From: CAVYXZ01 sp963772595
Lineage (GTDB): Bacteria; Chloroflexota; Anaerolineae; Aggregatilineales; Phototrophicaceae
Direction of reading: 5' to 3'
NCBI GenBank assembly: GCA_963772595.1
Contig: CAVYXZ010000014.1
Span: 558,001-622,000 of the forward strand
Length of the DNA: 64,000 nt
In this document: piece by piece, positions 17,633-26,046 of the stretch
Layout: each line of letters opens with the position of its first letter
How positions within the stretch are numbered: position 1 is the stretch's first letter
Notes under the pieces: model-generated
What the model was told of the DNA's origin: nothing
The model's database searches: none
What the model saw: only the letters and a program-made list of their open reading frames with translations
Made by a program: the position numbers and the translations under genes

Positions 17633-18424
17633 TTGCTTAATCTAACGGATCCTTTGGCTTATCTGTGGTTTGATATTTTCGCCGTTTTATCATGGGAAAG
17701 ATTTGATCAATTCCTGGATGAGATCGAATTCCCTCTTTCCGCTGATATATCATTGCTCAGACCAACCGCACGTGAATTCGTTACTGGTTTCGCCACTATG
17801 CCAACTTATGCGTATGAAGCTGGACATTTGATCGACAAAGCACAACAGTTGTTCGATCAAACTAATGCAGCACTTATAAGCAAGTTGGGCGACGTGAAAG
17901 CAAATACCCTATATAGGTGGGGGAACCAGCTTAATCTTGACCGGAGATTAGAATCTGCGTTGTGGTTTGCTTCAGAAATACTATTTCAAATCTTGGTCAG
18001 GGATTGGCAAGCCTGGGAAACGAAAGTGCTATCATTGTCAACACCGACAGTGGCATTGCTCCAATCTCTGATTCGGAACGACAGAGCTGCAAGAAAAGAA
18101 CTGGGGAATTTGATCGATGCAATAGACAACGCAGCACATGAAGATCACTGGGGAAAAGCACTTTACAGCTTTGCGGGTACCATATGGAAAGATGAGAGGA
18201 AAAATGAAACCCCGGTTTATACAAGTGATATTCTATGGGGCTGGGTCAGATATTATCGAATGAGATCATTAATCAGAACGCTTAGGGATTCGCTGAACCA
18301 AGAAGAGCTAGTGGCATTGAACGAAATTTTCCGCAGCCATCCAAACTGGATAAAAGCACAGTCCAGACCCTCGCCGCCATATTATCAACCACGTGATCTA
18401 TTGGAGTTAATAAAGGAAGTCTGA
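17633..18424 (+). CDS. AT-rich orphan hypothetical protein
   Basis: A 263-residue protein with no family I recognise. Codon use and base composition are plainly unlike the flanking genes (many A/T third positions, low forties percent GC by eye), suggesting recent transfer. It is soluble, Trp- and Tyr-rich and mostly helical; TLYRWGNQLNLDRRLESALWF and SDILWGWVRYYRMRSLIRTLRDSL recall helical-repeat or restriction/defence accessory proteins only in general character. The start is a TTG with a poor ribosome site, so an alternative start downstream (second TTG, before LAYLWFD) is possible. It follows the PstS-like gene by 29 bases. Confidence 0.7.
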   Translation: MLNLTDPLAYLWFDIFAVLSWERFDQFLDEIEFPLSADISLLRPTAREFVTGFATMPTYAYEAGHLIDKAQQLFDQTNAALISKLGDVKANTLYRWGNQLNLDRRLESALWFASEILFQILVRDWQAWETKVLSLSTPTVALLQSLIRNDRAARKELGNLIDAIDNAAHEDHWGKALYSFAGTIWKDERKNETPVYTSDILWGWVRYYRMRSLIRTLRDSLNQEELVALNEIFRSHPNWIKAQSRPSPPYYQPRDLLELIKEV

Positions 18425-18487
18425 CTTCAGTCAGCCGTCAAGCACTGTTTGACGATGACGCGAGACTGGGGGTGAAGTAACCCCCGC

Positions 18488-19210
18488 TCAATCCTGTGTC
18501 GGCATCATCGAGATCAGGTCCACGTTGACACGTGGCGGCAGCAAGGCCAGGAAGACTACTGTGGCTGCGATGTCCTCCGATTGCAGCATGTTGCCCCGCC
18601 GCTCGACAGGCGTCGGATTCGGGCGGCGGTCGATCAGCGGTGTGTTGCCGGAACCGGGGCAGAAGAGGCAGGCCCGCACACCGTAGGGATTGCCTTCCTC
18701 GTTGGTGATCCGGTTCAGCGCTTCCATGCCGATCTTGGAAGCACTGTAGGCCACGCCTGCACCGATATTGGGTGCGAGCGCCGCGCGCGATGACAGGTTG
18801 ATTATCAGGCCGTCCCGCCGCGCCTGCATCTCCGGCAGGATGGCTTTGGTGAAGACGAAGGCGCTGGTCAGGTTGACCTCCATCATCTCGCGCCACTGCG
18901 CGCTGGAGGTCTCAGCAATCGAGCGTTCGGGCACGTTGGTCCCGGCATTGTTGACCAGGATGTCAATCTGCCCGAAAGCCTCGCGCGTTTGCGCAATAGC
19001 CGCATGGATTTGCGCTTCGTCGGCCACATCGGTCGGGCAAACCAGCATCTGGCCGCCTGTGCCCTGCGCTGCCACCGCTTCCAGCGCCTCCCGGCGACGC
19101 GCTACCAGGGCCACCTTCGCCCCTTCCGCCGCGCAGGCCAGCGCAATCGCCGCGCCAAAACCACTGCTTGCGCCCGTCACTAGCACCGTCTTACCCTGTA
19201 ATCCCGTCAC
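18488..19210 (-). CDS. Short-chain dehydrogenase/reductase
   Basis: The 240-residue protein is a classical SDR: cofactor loop TGASSGFG at the N-terminus, NNAGTN in the middle, the Ser of LSSRAAL and the catalytic YSASK. It should oxidise or reduce an alcohol/carbonyl with NAD(P)(H); the substrate is unknown. The start is set at the GTG at 19210 (TGLQGKTVLVTG), because residues upstream of it are not SDR-like and the preceding TPR gene ends only 11 bases before. It is the last gene of a PIG-L/TPR/SDR operon. Confidence 0.88.
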   Translation of the reverse strand: MTGLQGKTVLVTGASSGFGAAIALACAAEGAKVALVARRREALEAVAAQGTGGQMLVCPTDVADEAQIHAAIAQTREAFGQIDILVNNAGTNVPERSIAETSSAQWREMMEVNLTSAFVFTKAILPEMQARRDGLIINLSSRAALAPNIGAGVAYSASKIGMEALNRITNEEGNPYGVRACLFCPGSGNTPLIDRRPNPTPVERRGNMLQSEDIAATVVFLALLPPRVNVDLISMMPTQD

Positions 19211-19221
19211 AATGCTCTGCC

Positions 19222-19590
19222 TTAGCCTATATAGAGATACAGCATGTAGTAGAGGAAGAACATTACGACGATCCACATGCCCGTCCGGGCGAAATCGCCC
19301 ATCATACGCAAGCGAGCACGCCGCCGCTGCTGCACCATTTCCGGCAGTTGAATGCGGTGCAGCGCCCCCGCCGCCTCGATGTTCTTCGGGTTGACCCGCA
19401 GCACGTTATCCAGACAGACCGAACTCTGGTCCAGCAAATCGACCGCCACACTCAGCCACAGCCAGGCCTCTTCGTGATTGCTGTCTTCCTGAATCAGTTC
19501 CCGCAGCAGCAGGCGCGCCTCATCACGCCGGTCGGCTTTCACCAGCTCAATCGCATCCAGCAGCCGGTCCAGCCGGGAAGCCGCGCTCAT
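19222..19590 (-). CDS. TPR-like small membrane-anchored protein
   Basis: A 122-residue protein with helical TPR-type pairs (AIELVKADRRDEARLLLRELIQEDSNHEEAWLWLS and the next repeat with VLRVNPKNIEAAGAL) and a single C-terminal membrane segment (MWIVVMFFLYYMLYLY). Such tail-anchored TPR proteins are common in Chloroflexota; the partner is unknown. Its start overlaps the stop of the PIG-L gene by 4 bases, so it is translated with it. Confidence 0.75.
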   Translation of the reverse strand: MSAASRLDRLLDAIELVKADRRDEARLLLRELIQEDSNHEEAWLWLSVAVDLLDQSSVCLDNVLRVNPKNIEAAGALHRIQLPEMVQQRRRARLRMMGDFARTGMWIVVMFFLYYMLYLYIG

Positions 19591-20465
19591 GGGACCGCCG
19601 CCGCTTCATCCAGGCGAACCCCGGCGAAGAGGTCATGCTCATCGACGTGGCTGTGACCTGGATCCGGGACGATACGGTGGAAGCCAACCTTGCTCTCGAA
19701 ATTGCGCCGGTACCAGCTTGCAGGGCGCACCGGTTTCGGTCCCTCGCCCAACTGGCTGGCATGGCAGTTGCGCGCGCGATCCCAGACCTCAAAATAATCG
19801 CGCACATCAATGAGGGTGTTGCGCGGCTCCACATTGTCCAGGATCGCCACCATGTCAATGTCATGGTTACGGCCCATCCTGCGCGGGTCCTTGCCTTGCA
19901 GCCGGATACGCCAGATGCGCCAGCGCAGCCGTCTGCGCGTGCCGGAGGAATAATACAGCTTCTGCGGCTGGTAGGGTGATAGACCGGGCGTCTCGTAGCT
20001 GGGGTCCCCGGCCAATGTGAAGGCGTCGGTCGTCGCACGCTGGATGGCGATATGATCGGGATGCCCATAGCCGCCGTACTTGTTGAAGGTCACCACCACC
20101 TGAGGCCGGATGCGCCGGATCACCTCGACCACTTTGCGCGCCAGTTCCTCACGCGGGGCCTGCCAGGAACAGGCCGGGTCCTTGCTGCTCTCCGACCCCA
20201 TCATGCCGCTGTCCTTGTAACCCAGGCGGATCACTTCCTTGAAGCCCAACACCTCGGCGGCGCAGTCCAGTTCGGCCAGCCGCAGCGCGGCGATGGAATC
20301 ATAGCCGTTGAGCATCTCCTGCGAGACCGTGCCCGCTTCGCCGTTGGTCGAAACGATCAGGGAAACTTCCGCACCTTCTGCCACGTAACGCGCTACCACA
20401 CCCCCCTGGCCGAAGCTCTCGTCGTCCGGGTGTGCAAGCGTGTATAAGAGCCGCTGCCCCGCCAT
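19587..20465 (-). CDS. PIG-L/LmbE family N-acetylglucosaminyl deacetylase-like hydrolase
   Basis: The protein (292 residues from the chosen start, 297 from 20480) has the zinc-binding AHPDDE motif next to the N-terminus and the distal GHPDH motif, both hallmarks of PIG-L/LmbE deacetylases. Relatives deacetylate GlcNAc-linked substrates in mycothiol and bacillithiol synthesis, or act on other N-acetyl sugars. The inner ATG at 20465 is preferred since GGAAGGA lies seven bases before it. It heads an operon with a small TPR protein and an SDR. An acetyl-hexosamine-linked thiol or glycoconjugate is possible, but no glycosyltransferase of that pathway adjoins it. Confidence 0.88.
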   Translation of the reverse strand: MAGQRLLYTLAHPDDESFGQGGVVARYVAEGAEVSLIVSTNGEAGTVSQEMLNGYDSIAALRLAELDCAAEVLGFKEVIRLGYKDSGMMGSESSKDPACSWQAPREELARKVVEVIRRIRPQVVVTFNKYGGYGHPDHIAIQRATTDAFTLAGDPSYETPGLSPYQPQKLYYSSGTRRRLRWRIWRIRLQGKDPRRMGRNHDIDMVAILDNVEPRNTLIDVRDYFEVWDRARNCHASQLGEGPKPVRPASWYRRNFESKVGFHRIVPDPGHSHVDEHDLFAGVRLDEAAAVP

Positions 20466-20532
20466 CCACTGTCCTTCCATCTGTACACCCTACGGTTCCC
20501 CAATTATAACCCGCCTGACCCGAATGTCCCCC

Positions 20533-20561
20533 TGTCCAATCGCTAATGGACCGCGTATACT
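20533..20561 (+). promoter_or_regulatory. Candidate promoter of the DUF3048 gene
   Basis: TATACT at 20556-20561 with TGTCCA 17 bases upstream (20533-20538). It lies 31 bases before the GTG start. Confidence 0.45.
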
Positions 20562-20591
20562 TGCCGGTCGTGCGTCAGAGGAAAGATTGGG

Positions 20592-21956
20592 GTGTCTATG
20601 CGCCGTGCTATTTTGGTACTCTCGGCAGCCTTCGTGATGCTGGCCGTAGCTCTTCCCGGCAAAGCGACCGTACCGCTCTTGCAAGTCACGCTGCCGGGCA
20701 CCAATACACCGAAACCGACCGGCTTTGCCACCAATACGCCATCTGGGCCAACCGATACGCCGACCCTGAGTCCAACGCCCAGCCTGACACCGACCGATAC
20801 CGCCACGCTGACCGCAACTTATACGCCTACCAACACGCCAACGGCCAGCTTTACGCCCACCGATACGCCCTCGCCGACGCCCACGCCCATCGGGCCTTTC
20901 AGCTACCCGGAAGGCGTCAACCCGCTCACCGGGCTGCCCTATCCGAATGCCGAGGCGATGGCGCGCCGTAACCTGATCGTAAAAATTTCGAACTATCCAC
21001 CCATCGTCCGCCCTCAGAGCGGCGTGAATCTGGCCGATGTGGTCTACGAGGAAGAGGCGGAGGGCGGCGTGACCCGCTTCGCAGCCATCTTTCGCAGCAA
21101 TGCGCCCACGCACGTCGGCTCGGTGCGCAGCGCGCGTCTGGTGGAACTCGAACTGATCCCGATGTATAACGCTCTGCTGGCCTACTCCGGCACCAGCGAA
21201 CCGATCCAGCGCCTGATCCTGGGTTCGCCCTACGTCTACCAGACCTTCTCGCCGCTCAAAGGCGATAACTGCGAGCAGGCTGGATTCTGCCGCTTCCCAC
21301 GCGAAGGCCTCAACTTCGAGCATACGCTCTTCCTGGATACGACCAAGCTCTACGATCTGGCAACCAAGCGCGGAGTCAACACGGGTTATCAGGCGCGCGG
21401 CTTCGCTTTCAACGAAACGCCCGACCCCAGCGGACTGCCCGCTAACGATGTCTTCATCGACTGGTACGGCCAGACCGATGCGCGCTGGCAGTATGATCCC
21501 AGCACGGGCCGCTACCTGCGCTGGACGGACGGCGTGCCACATTTCGACGCCCTGACCGAAACGCAGCTCTGGGCTGATAATCTGGTTATCATCGAGGTGC
21601 CGCACGAGCGCCGTCCCGACCTCTTCCCGCCGGGTTCCAACTACGAATCGCTGGAGATCCAGCTCTGGGATCAGGGCCGGGCCATGCTGGTGCGCGATGG
21701 CGTCTGGTATCAGGGTTACTGGCGTCGGCGCAGCCGCGATCCTGGCGACGCCTTGCAGATTATCTACGGCAATAACGTGCCCATTATGATGAAACCGGGC
21801 CGCACCTGGGTCTCGATGGTGCGCGGCTTTGGCGACGTGATTATCAGCGAGGACAAGGCGGACATGGCCGCGACCGGCACGTCGATTGCGCTCAGCGTGA
21901 CGCCCTCACCCACCTGGACGCCAGGGCCAAGCCCCACGCCCGACCCGAACAGCTAG
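20592..21956 (+). CDS. DUF3048 (YerB-like) secreted protein with Thr/Pro linker
   Basis: The 454-residue protein starts with a signal peptide (RRAILVLSAAFVMLAVAL), followed by a long Thr/Pro/Ser linker of TPTPS type (about residues 35-100), then a DUF3048 region: NPLTGLPYPNAEAMARRNLIVKISN, PQSGVNLADVVYEEEAEGGVTRFAAIF and GSVRSARLVEL. YerB of Bacillus is the family member usually cited; its biochemical role is not settled. The linker suggests display on the cell surface with the domain held away from the membrane. A second short Pro/Thr tail ends the protein. Starts are GTG 20592 or ATG 20598. Confidence 0.85.
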   Translation: MSMRRAILVLSAAFVMLAVALPGKATVPLLQVTLPGTNTPKPTGFATNTPSGPTDTPTLSPTPSLTPTDTATLTATYTPTNTPTASFTPTDTPSPTPTPIGPFSYPEGVNPLTGLPYPNAEAMARRNLIVKISNYPPIVRPQSGVNLADVVYEEEAEGGVTRFAAIFRSNAPTHVGSVRSARLVELELIPMYNALLAYSGTSEPIQRLILGSPYVYQTFSPLKGDNCEQAGFCRFPREGLNFEHTLFLDTTKLYDLATKRGVNTGYQARGFAFNETPDPSGLPANDVFIDWYGQTDARWQYDPSTGRYLRWTDGVPHFDALTETQLWADNLVIIEVPHERRPDLFPPGSNYESLEIQLWDQGRAMLVRDGVWYQGYWRRRSRDPGDALQIIYGNNVPIMMKPGRTWVSMVRGFGDVIISEDKADMAATGTSIALSVTPSPTWTPGPSPTPDPNS

Positions 21957-21977
21957 AAGCATTTCGGCACTCAACAG

Positions 21978-22010
21978 ACAGCGTCACGAGGATGTGGCGC
22001 TGTTTCTATT
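21978..22010 (+). terminator. Rho-independent terminator after the DUF3048 gene
   Basis: A 10-bp stem (ACAGCGTCAC at 21978-21987 with GTGGCGCTGT at 21994-22003, one G-T pair) followed by TTTCTATT. Confidence 0.75.
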
Positions 22011-22142
22011 CAGGCTAAACAACGGCCCGATGCCCAGCTCAAAACACCACAAGAGCGCGTTTATTGGCCCGACAATCAAGCAGTCGCAGCCAAGTTGCAG
22101 TTAGCAGTCCCTTAGATAGAAGTAACGAGCGAGCCATACGCT

Positions 22143-23324
22143 TCAACCTTCCGGCGCTGCGAAGGCTTTCGCCAGCAAAATCTGGTCTTCATCTTCAGCC
22201 CCTTGCCAGGGCGCGGCAGTGGGGTCCGCTTCGCGCCGGGAGCGAACCGCTGCTTCCGCGCTCTTGAGACCCTCCAGAACCTGCTGAATCTCGGTGAGAC
22301 CCTGGCCGGTCGGATGATGATTCTCTGGGATGGCAATGCCCTCCTCAGCCAGCACATCTTCACTGATAAAGAGCGGCGCACCCACATGCAGCGCCAGCGC
22401 AATCGCATCGCTGGGCCGGGCATCGACCTGGCGGAGTTCGTCGTTGACCCGCAGATGCGCGGTCGCGTAAAACACTGTGTCTTTCAAGGCGCTGATCTCC
22501 ACGCGCTCCAGCGACGCCCCGCTGGCTTCGATCAGGCGCGCTATAAAGACCTGGGTCATCGGGCGCTTCGTGATCGCCTGACCGCTGAGCTTCATAGCGA
22601 TTGCCAGCGCTTCAAATTCGCCGATCCAGATGACCAGCGCACGGTGCTGGCCCTCATCCAGCAGCACAAGCTGATAATGCTTGCGGCTCTCGGTCTCAGA
22701 TACCTGGGTTTCGCGCAGGACCACATCAACGAGTTTGACCGGAATCATGGCTGTCTCTCCTTTTTCCTCAAGCACGGACACGCTGAGCAGTTGATGCAGA
22801 TGCTGTCTGGCCCGGTACAGACGGCCTTTGACCGTGTTGACGGAGACACCTAACGCCGCCGCCGTTTCGCGCAGATCGAAATCCTCGTAGTAGAACAGCA
22901 GCACCGTCTCCCGGTTGGCCGGCGAAAGCCGCTCGACTGCCGCCTGAATCACCCGGCGCAGTTCCAGACGTTCGGCAATGGCTTCCGGGTCCGGTTTTTC
23001 GGAGGGCAGTTCGCCGCCCGTCGCCGTCAGAAACTCCAGCGAAATGCTCTGAATACGCTGCACGCGCAGGTGCATCAGGCAGGTGTGCCGGGTGATGCCA
23101 TACAGCCAGCTTCGGAACCGGCCTTCATCCCGCAGGCTGTCCAGCGACAGGTAGGCCGTGACCAGCGCATCCTGAAGCAGATCGTGATGAACCAGTTCAT
23201 CCGCGATCATGCGGCGGACGACGCCGCGCAGCATCGGCGTATAGCGCTCCGCCAGCACACCGAAGGCCGCTTTGTCGCCGCGCCGTGCCGCCTGAACCAG
23301 TGATTCCTCGTCTCCTGTGTGCAT
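22143..23324 (-). CDS. Sigma-70 (ECF) factor fused to a bifunctional nuclease (DUF151) domain
   Basis: A 393-residue open frame. Residues 1-90 form sigma region 2 (ERYTPMLRGVVRRMI, DLLQDALVTAYLSL, RFRSWLYGITRH) and 120-180 region 4 (LSPANRETVLLFYYEDFDLRETAAALGVSVNTVKGRLYRAR). From Met193 a DUF151 domain begins (MIPVKLVDVVL, LVIWIGEFEALAIAM, DARPSDAIALALHVGAPLF). It should bind RNA polymerase core and a promoter; DUF151 proteins are reported to have DNase and RNase activity. Met193 has its own good ribosome site (AAGGAG eight bases upstream, at 22748), so the nuclease part may also be made alone. A lost frameshift joining two overlapping genes cannot be excluded. Confidence 0.85.
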   Translation of the reverse strand: MHTGDEESLVQAARRGDKAAFGVLAERYTPMLRGVVRRMIADELVHHDLLQDALVTAYLSLDSLRDEGRFRSWLYGITRHTCLMHLRVQRIQSISLEFLTATGGELPSEKPDPEAIAERLELRRVIQAAVERLSPANRETVLLFYYEDFDLRETAAALGVSVNTVKGRLYRARQHLHQLLSVSVLEEKGETAMIPVKLVDVVLRETQVSETESRKHYQLVLLDEGQHRALVIWIGEFEALAIAMKLSGQAITKRPMTQVFIARLIEASGASLERVEISALKDTVFYATAHLRVNDELRQVDARPSDAIALALHVGAPLFISEDVLAEEGIAIPENHHPTGQGLTEIQQVLEGLKSAEAAVRSRREADPTAAPWQGAEDEDQILLAKAFAAPEG

Positions 23325-23394
23325 CAGCCTACACGCTGACCCTCTGCATCTACTTCATAGTTGCAGAACCATGAGAAAAAGTTATGCGTAGCGC

Positions 23395-23925
23395 TCAAAT
23401 TGCGCCGATTTGCGATAACGCCTCTTGAACCGTTTGTTCAACAGTCCACGCGCTGTTGTCCAGGACAATCCAACTGTCTTTTGGCATCGGCTCAAGGTAG
23501 TCATAGACACTGGCGAGACTGGCAACATAGACTGCCGCATAGGGGCCTCCCCGGTTCATGATCCGTTGTGTCAAGGCGGCCCTGCTCGGCAACAACAAAA
23601 TACGATGCACTTTCGGGTCTTCAAAGAGTGCTGCATATTGTTCAGCCCAATATGGCGGAAAACACACATCGTCGATCACGACATCCACGCCCTGGCTGGC
23701 ATATAAGTTCGCCATATTGATCGCTGTAGTACGTGCCATCTGGAACTGCCGGGCCATTTCTTCGGTCGTCGCCTCAAGGTTAGGTAACACACGGCCCGTA
23801 ACCATCATTTGTCGCAGGGTATCGACCCCAATATGCAAAGCCTTTGGAAAATGCTCTGCAACTCCAAGGCTGATGGTAGTTTTGCCTGAACCCGCCATAC
23901 CCGTGATAAAGATAATATTGTTCAC
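23395..23925 (-). CDS. AAA/zeta-like P-loop kinase
   Basis: A roughly 176-residue protein with Walker A GMAGSGKTT directly after the start and a Walker B-like strand (VDVVIDDVCFP). The short single-domain form and the LPSRAALTQRIMNRGG lid-like segment resemble small nucleotide or aminoglycoside kinases and chloramphenicol/zeta-type phosphotransferases. The substrate is unknown. The start is set at the GTG at 23925 because AGGAG lies six bases upstream; the open frame reaches 24003 but the extra residues are not family-like. No antitoxin partner is visible, so a zeta toxin role is unlikely. Confidence 0.7.
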   Translation of the reverse strand: MNNIIFITGMAGSGKTTISLGVAEHFPKALHIGVDTLRQMMVTGRVLPNLEATTEEMARQFQMARTTAINMANLYASQGVDVVIDDVCFPPYWAEQYAALFEDPKVHRILLLPSRAALTQRIMNRGGPYAAVYVASLASVYDYLEPMPKDSWIVLDNSAWTVEQTVQEALSQIGAI

Positions 23926-24033
23926 CGTCATCTCCTGAAAATAAAGTGGGGAGGCATACTCAAGAAGGTTCTGGAACAGCGATACTATTATACATGCAGA
24001 CATTCTTGGGGAGATGAAGTCAGGCGTTGTTGA

Positions 24034-24669
24034 TCAATTCGCCCTATCGCGCTGTAGATGAGCCTCCAGCCAACCTGCGATGTAGGCGGCCTGTTTTTCG
24101 CGGATGTGCTCATGAAAGTGAACATGATCGAGGTAAATATCCTCGCCCAACCGGCGCGTGAAGCTGTAGAGGTCGATGCTAGGCACTTTGAAGCTGCGCA
24201 TCACGTCGTCGGCGATGGCGTTGTAGGTCTCGCAGTCCTCGGCGAAGCGGTAGAAGCCCAACTCCGGGCGATTATGCACCGCGTCATCGACCGGCGTGGT
24301 CCGTACCCACACCAACTGCGGCAGCATCTCCCGCGCCACCTGCACAATCGTCGCCAGATTGGCCTCGTAGAGGTCGGGTGAGACCTGCTTCTCGCCGCTC
24401 ACTGGATCGGTCTTGATGTCATGCAGCCCGCAGTTGAGCAGCAGCAGGTCGGCATCCAGGACGCTCGCCTTCTGCATCGCCCGCAGATAGGCGATCACAT
24501 GCGTCGAATCACGGCCATTGGCATCGTGCGGCGGGTCCAGATTCTGGACGGCGGTTTCCTTACCTGTTTTGCGCGCATAACGGTAGCGGCCCGCGATGTA
24601 CTGCTCCAGGTAGGGGCCGTACTGGATCGAAATGCTGTCGCCCAGGACGAAGAGACGCGGCAGAGTCAT
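24034..24669 (-). CDS. SGNH/GDSL-type esterase
   Basis: The 211-residue protein shows the SGNH blocks: GDSIS at residues 10-14 (nucleophile Ser), NGRD and NCGLHD (oxyanion Asn), and DHVHF near the C-terminus with the catalytic Asp-x-x-His. No signal peptide is present, so it acts inside the cell, perhaps removing acyl or acetyl groups. It lies three bases after the thiolase stop and is likely in the same transcript. The natural substrate cannot be told from the sequence. Confidence 0.85.
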   Translation of the reverse strand: MTLPRLFVLGDSISIQYGPYLEQYIAGRYRYARKTGKETAVQNLDPPHDANGRDSTHVIAYLRAMQKASVLDADLLLLNCGLHDIKTDPVSGEKQVSPDLYEANLATIVQVAREMLPQLVWVRTTPVDDAVHNRPELGFYRFAEDCETYNAIADDVMRSFKVPSIDLYSFTRRLGEDIYLDHVHFHEHIREKQAAYIAGWLEAHLQRDRAN

Positions 24670-24672
24670 GAC

Positions 24673-25848
24673 TCAGCGTGCCAGGATATGCGTCACGACG
24701 GTCGCGCCGGTCCCGCCGATGTTCTGCGTCATGCCGATGGCCGCACCGGGCACCTGATTCTCGCCCGCTTCGCCGCGCAACTGCGTCATCAGATCGACCA
24801 GTTCGTAGACACCCGTCGCGCCGACCGGATGCCCGCGCCCTTTCAAGCCGCCCATCGTGCCAATCGGAATGCTGCCCTTGATCGTGATCGAGCCATCCTG
24901 CGCCAGGTCCACGCCCTTGCCCGCATCGGCAAATCCTGCTGCTTCCAGGCTGAGCGCCGCCATCACGCTGAAGGCGTCATGCACTTCAAAGACGTCGATG
25001 TCCGCCGGGGCCAATCCGGCCATGTCGTAGGCTTTTTGCGCGCTCAAGCGGGCCGCGCTGAGATCCAGCAAATTAGCCCGCCCGGCCAGATCGACCGAGT
25101 CGGTGGCCGTCGCGCTGGCGAGCACGCGCACCGGCTCATGATGCGTGAAATCAGCGGCCATCTCCAGCGGGCACAGGATCATGGCTGCCGCACCGTCAGA
25201 GATCGGCGAACTATCGAAGAGGTTGATCGGGTCGGCGATAGTCGGCGCACGCTTGTAGCTCTCCAGCGAGATTTCGCGGTGAAACATGGCGTTGGGGTTA
25301 TGGACCGCGTTGGCGTGTGCATTGATGCTGAAGGGTGCAAAGTATTCATGCGGGATGCCATACTCGTACATGTAGCGCTGCATCATCAGGGCGTTGAGTG
25401 CCACAAACGAGGCTCCATGTGCGCCTTCGTAATCGGCGTCGGCAGCGGTGGCGAGGGCGGCGGTAATGTCGGCTGAAGTCTCGTCGGTCATCTTCTCCAC
25501 GCCGCAGACCGCGACCACATCGACCATGCCACTGGAAACTGCTCGCACTCCAGCCTGGAACGCCGCGCCGCCGGAGGCGCAGGCTGCTTCAACCGTCGCC
25601 GCCTCGATCCCACGCCAGCCGACATGATCGGCGATCAGCGCGCCCAGGTGGGCCTGATTGCTCAGACGTGGCGCGAGCATATTGGCGACAAAGAGCGCGT
25701 CCGGGCGCTCGATTCCAGCATCCTGAACCGCCTGCTGCAAGGCCTGGAAAGCCAGATCGCGCAGGCTGCTTTCCCAGAGTTCGCCAATCGCCGTCTGACC
25801 GATACCAATGACACATACATCACGCATATTGAGTTTAGTCCGTTCCAC
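24673..25848 (-). CDS. Thiolase family protein (SCP2/acetyl-CoA acyltransferase-like)
   Basis: The 391-residue protein is a thiolase-superfamily enzyme: VEAACASGGAAF with the nucleophilic Cys, EVHDAFSV, and GRGHPVGATG with the catalytic His. The closing Cys-x-Gly block is replaced by NIGGTGATVV, as in SCP2-type and archaeal-like thiolases, which often work with a DUF35 acyl-CoA-binding partner; none is adjacent here. It may make acetoacetyl-CoA or split 3-ketoacyl-CoA. Start codons at 25848 (GTG) and 25827 (ATG, MRDVCVIGIGQT) are both possible; the latter fits the family better. Confidence 0.87.
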   Translation of the reverse strand: MERTKLNMRDVCVIGIGQTAIGELWESSLRDLAFQALQQAVQDAGIERPDALFVANMLAPRLSNQAHLGALIADHVGWRGIEAATVEAACASGGAAFQAGVRAVSSGMVDVVAVCGVEKMTDETSADITAALATAADADYEGAHGASFVALNALMMQRYMYEYGIPHEYFAPFSINAHANAVHNPNAMFHREISLESYKRAPTIADPINLFDSSPISDGAAAMILCPLEMAADFTHHEPVRVLASATATDSVDLAGRANLLDLSAARLSAQKAYDMAGLAPADIDVFEVHDAFSVMAALSLEAAGFADAGKGVDLAQDGSITIKGSIPIGTMGGLKGRGHPVGATGVYELVDLMTQLRGEAGENQVPGAAIGMTQNIGGTGATVVTHILAR

Positions 25849-26046
25849 TTTTCACAATCGCTATGCGGCTATGATACCATCCGCAAGCTCTCAAAACCTA
25901 GCGAATCTGGTCTCAGGACAGGCTTGAATAGTCCCGACTAGAGAATTAATTCATGTGAGCTTAAGGAATCTCGCACAAAGTGGCGCGATAATGGATTATA
26001 TGAAGACAGTGATGCCAGGTAATTCCGGTTTCCTGGAGGCAATCCC

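Noticed and set aside
20690..20890. Repetitive DNA in the DUF3048 gene
   Set aside because: It is the Thr/Pro linker codons (ACG/CCG type) of the protein, common in surface proteins.
23395..23925. Zeta-type toxin
   Set aside because: P-loop and size are similar, but no antitoxin gene adjoins it and the key zeta residues cannot be recognised.
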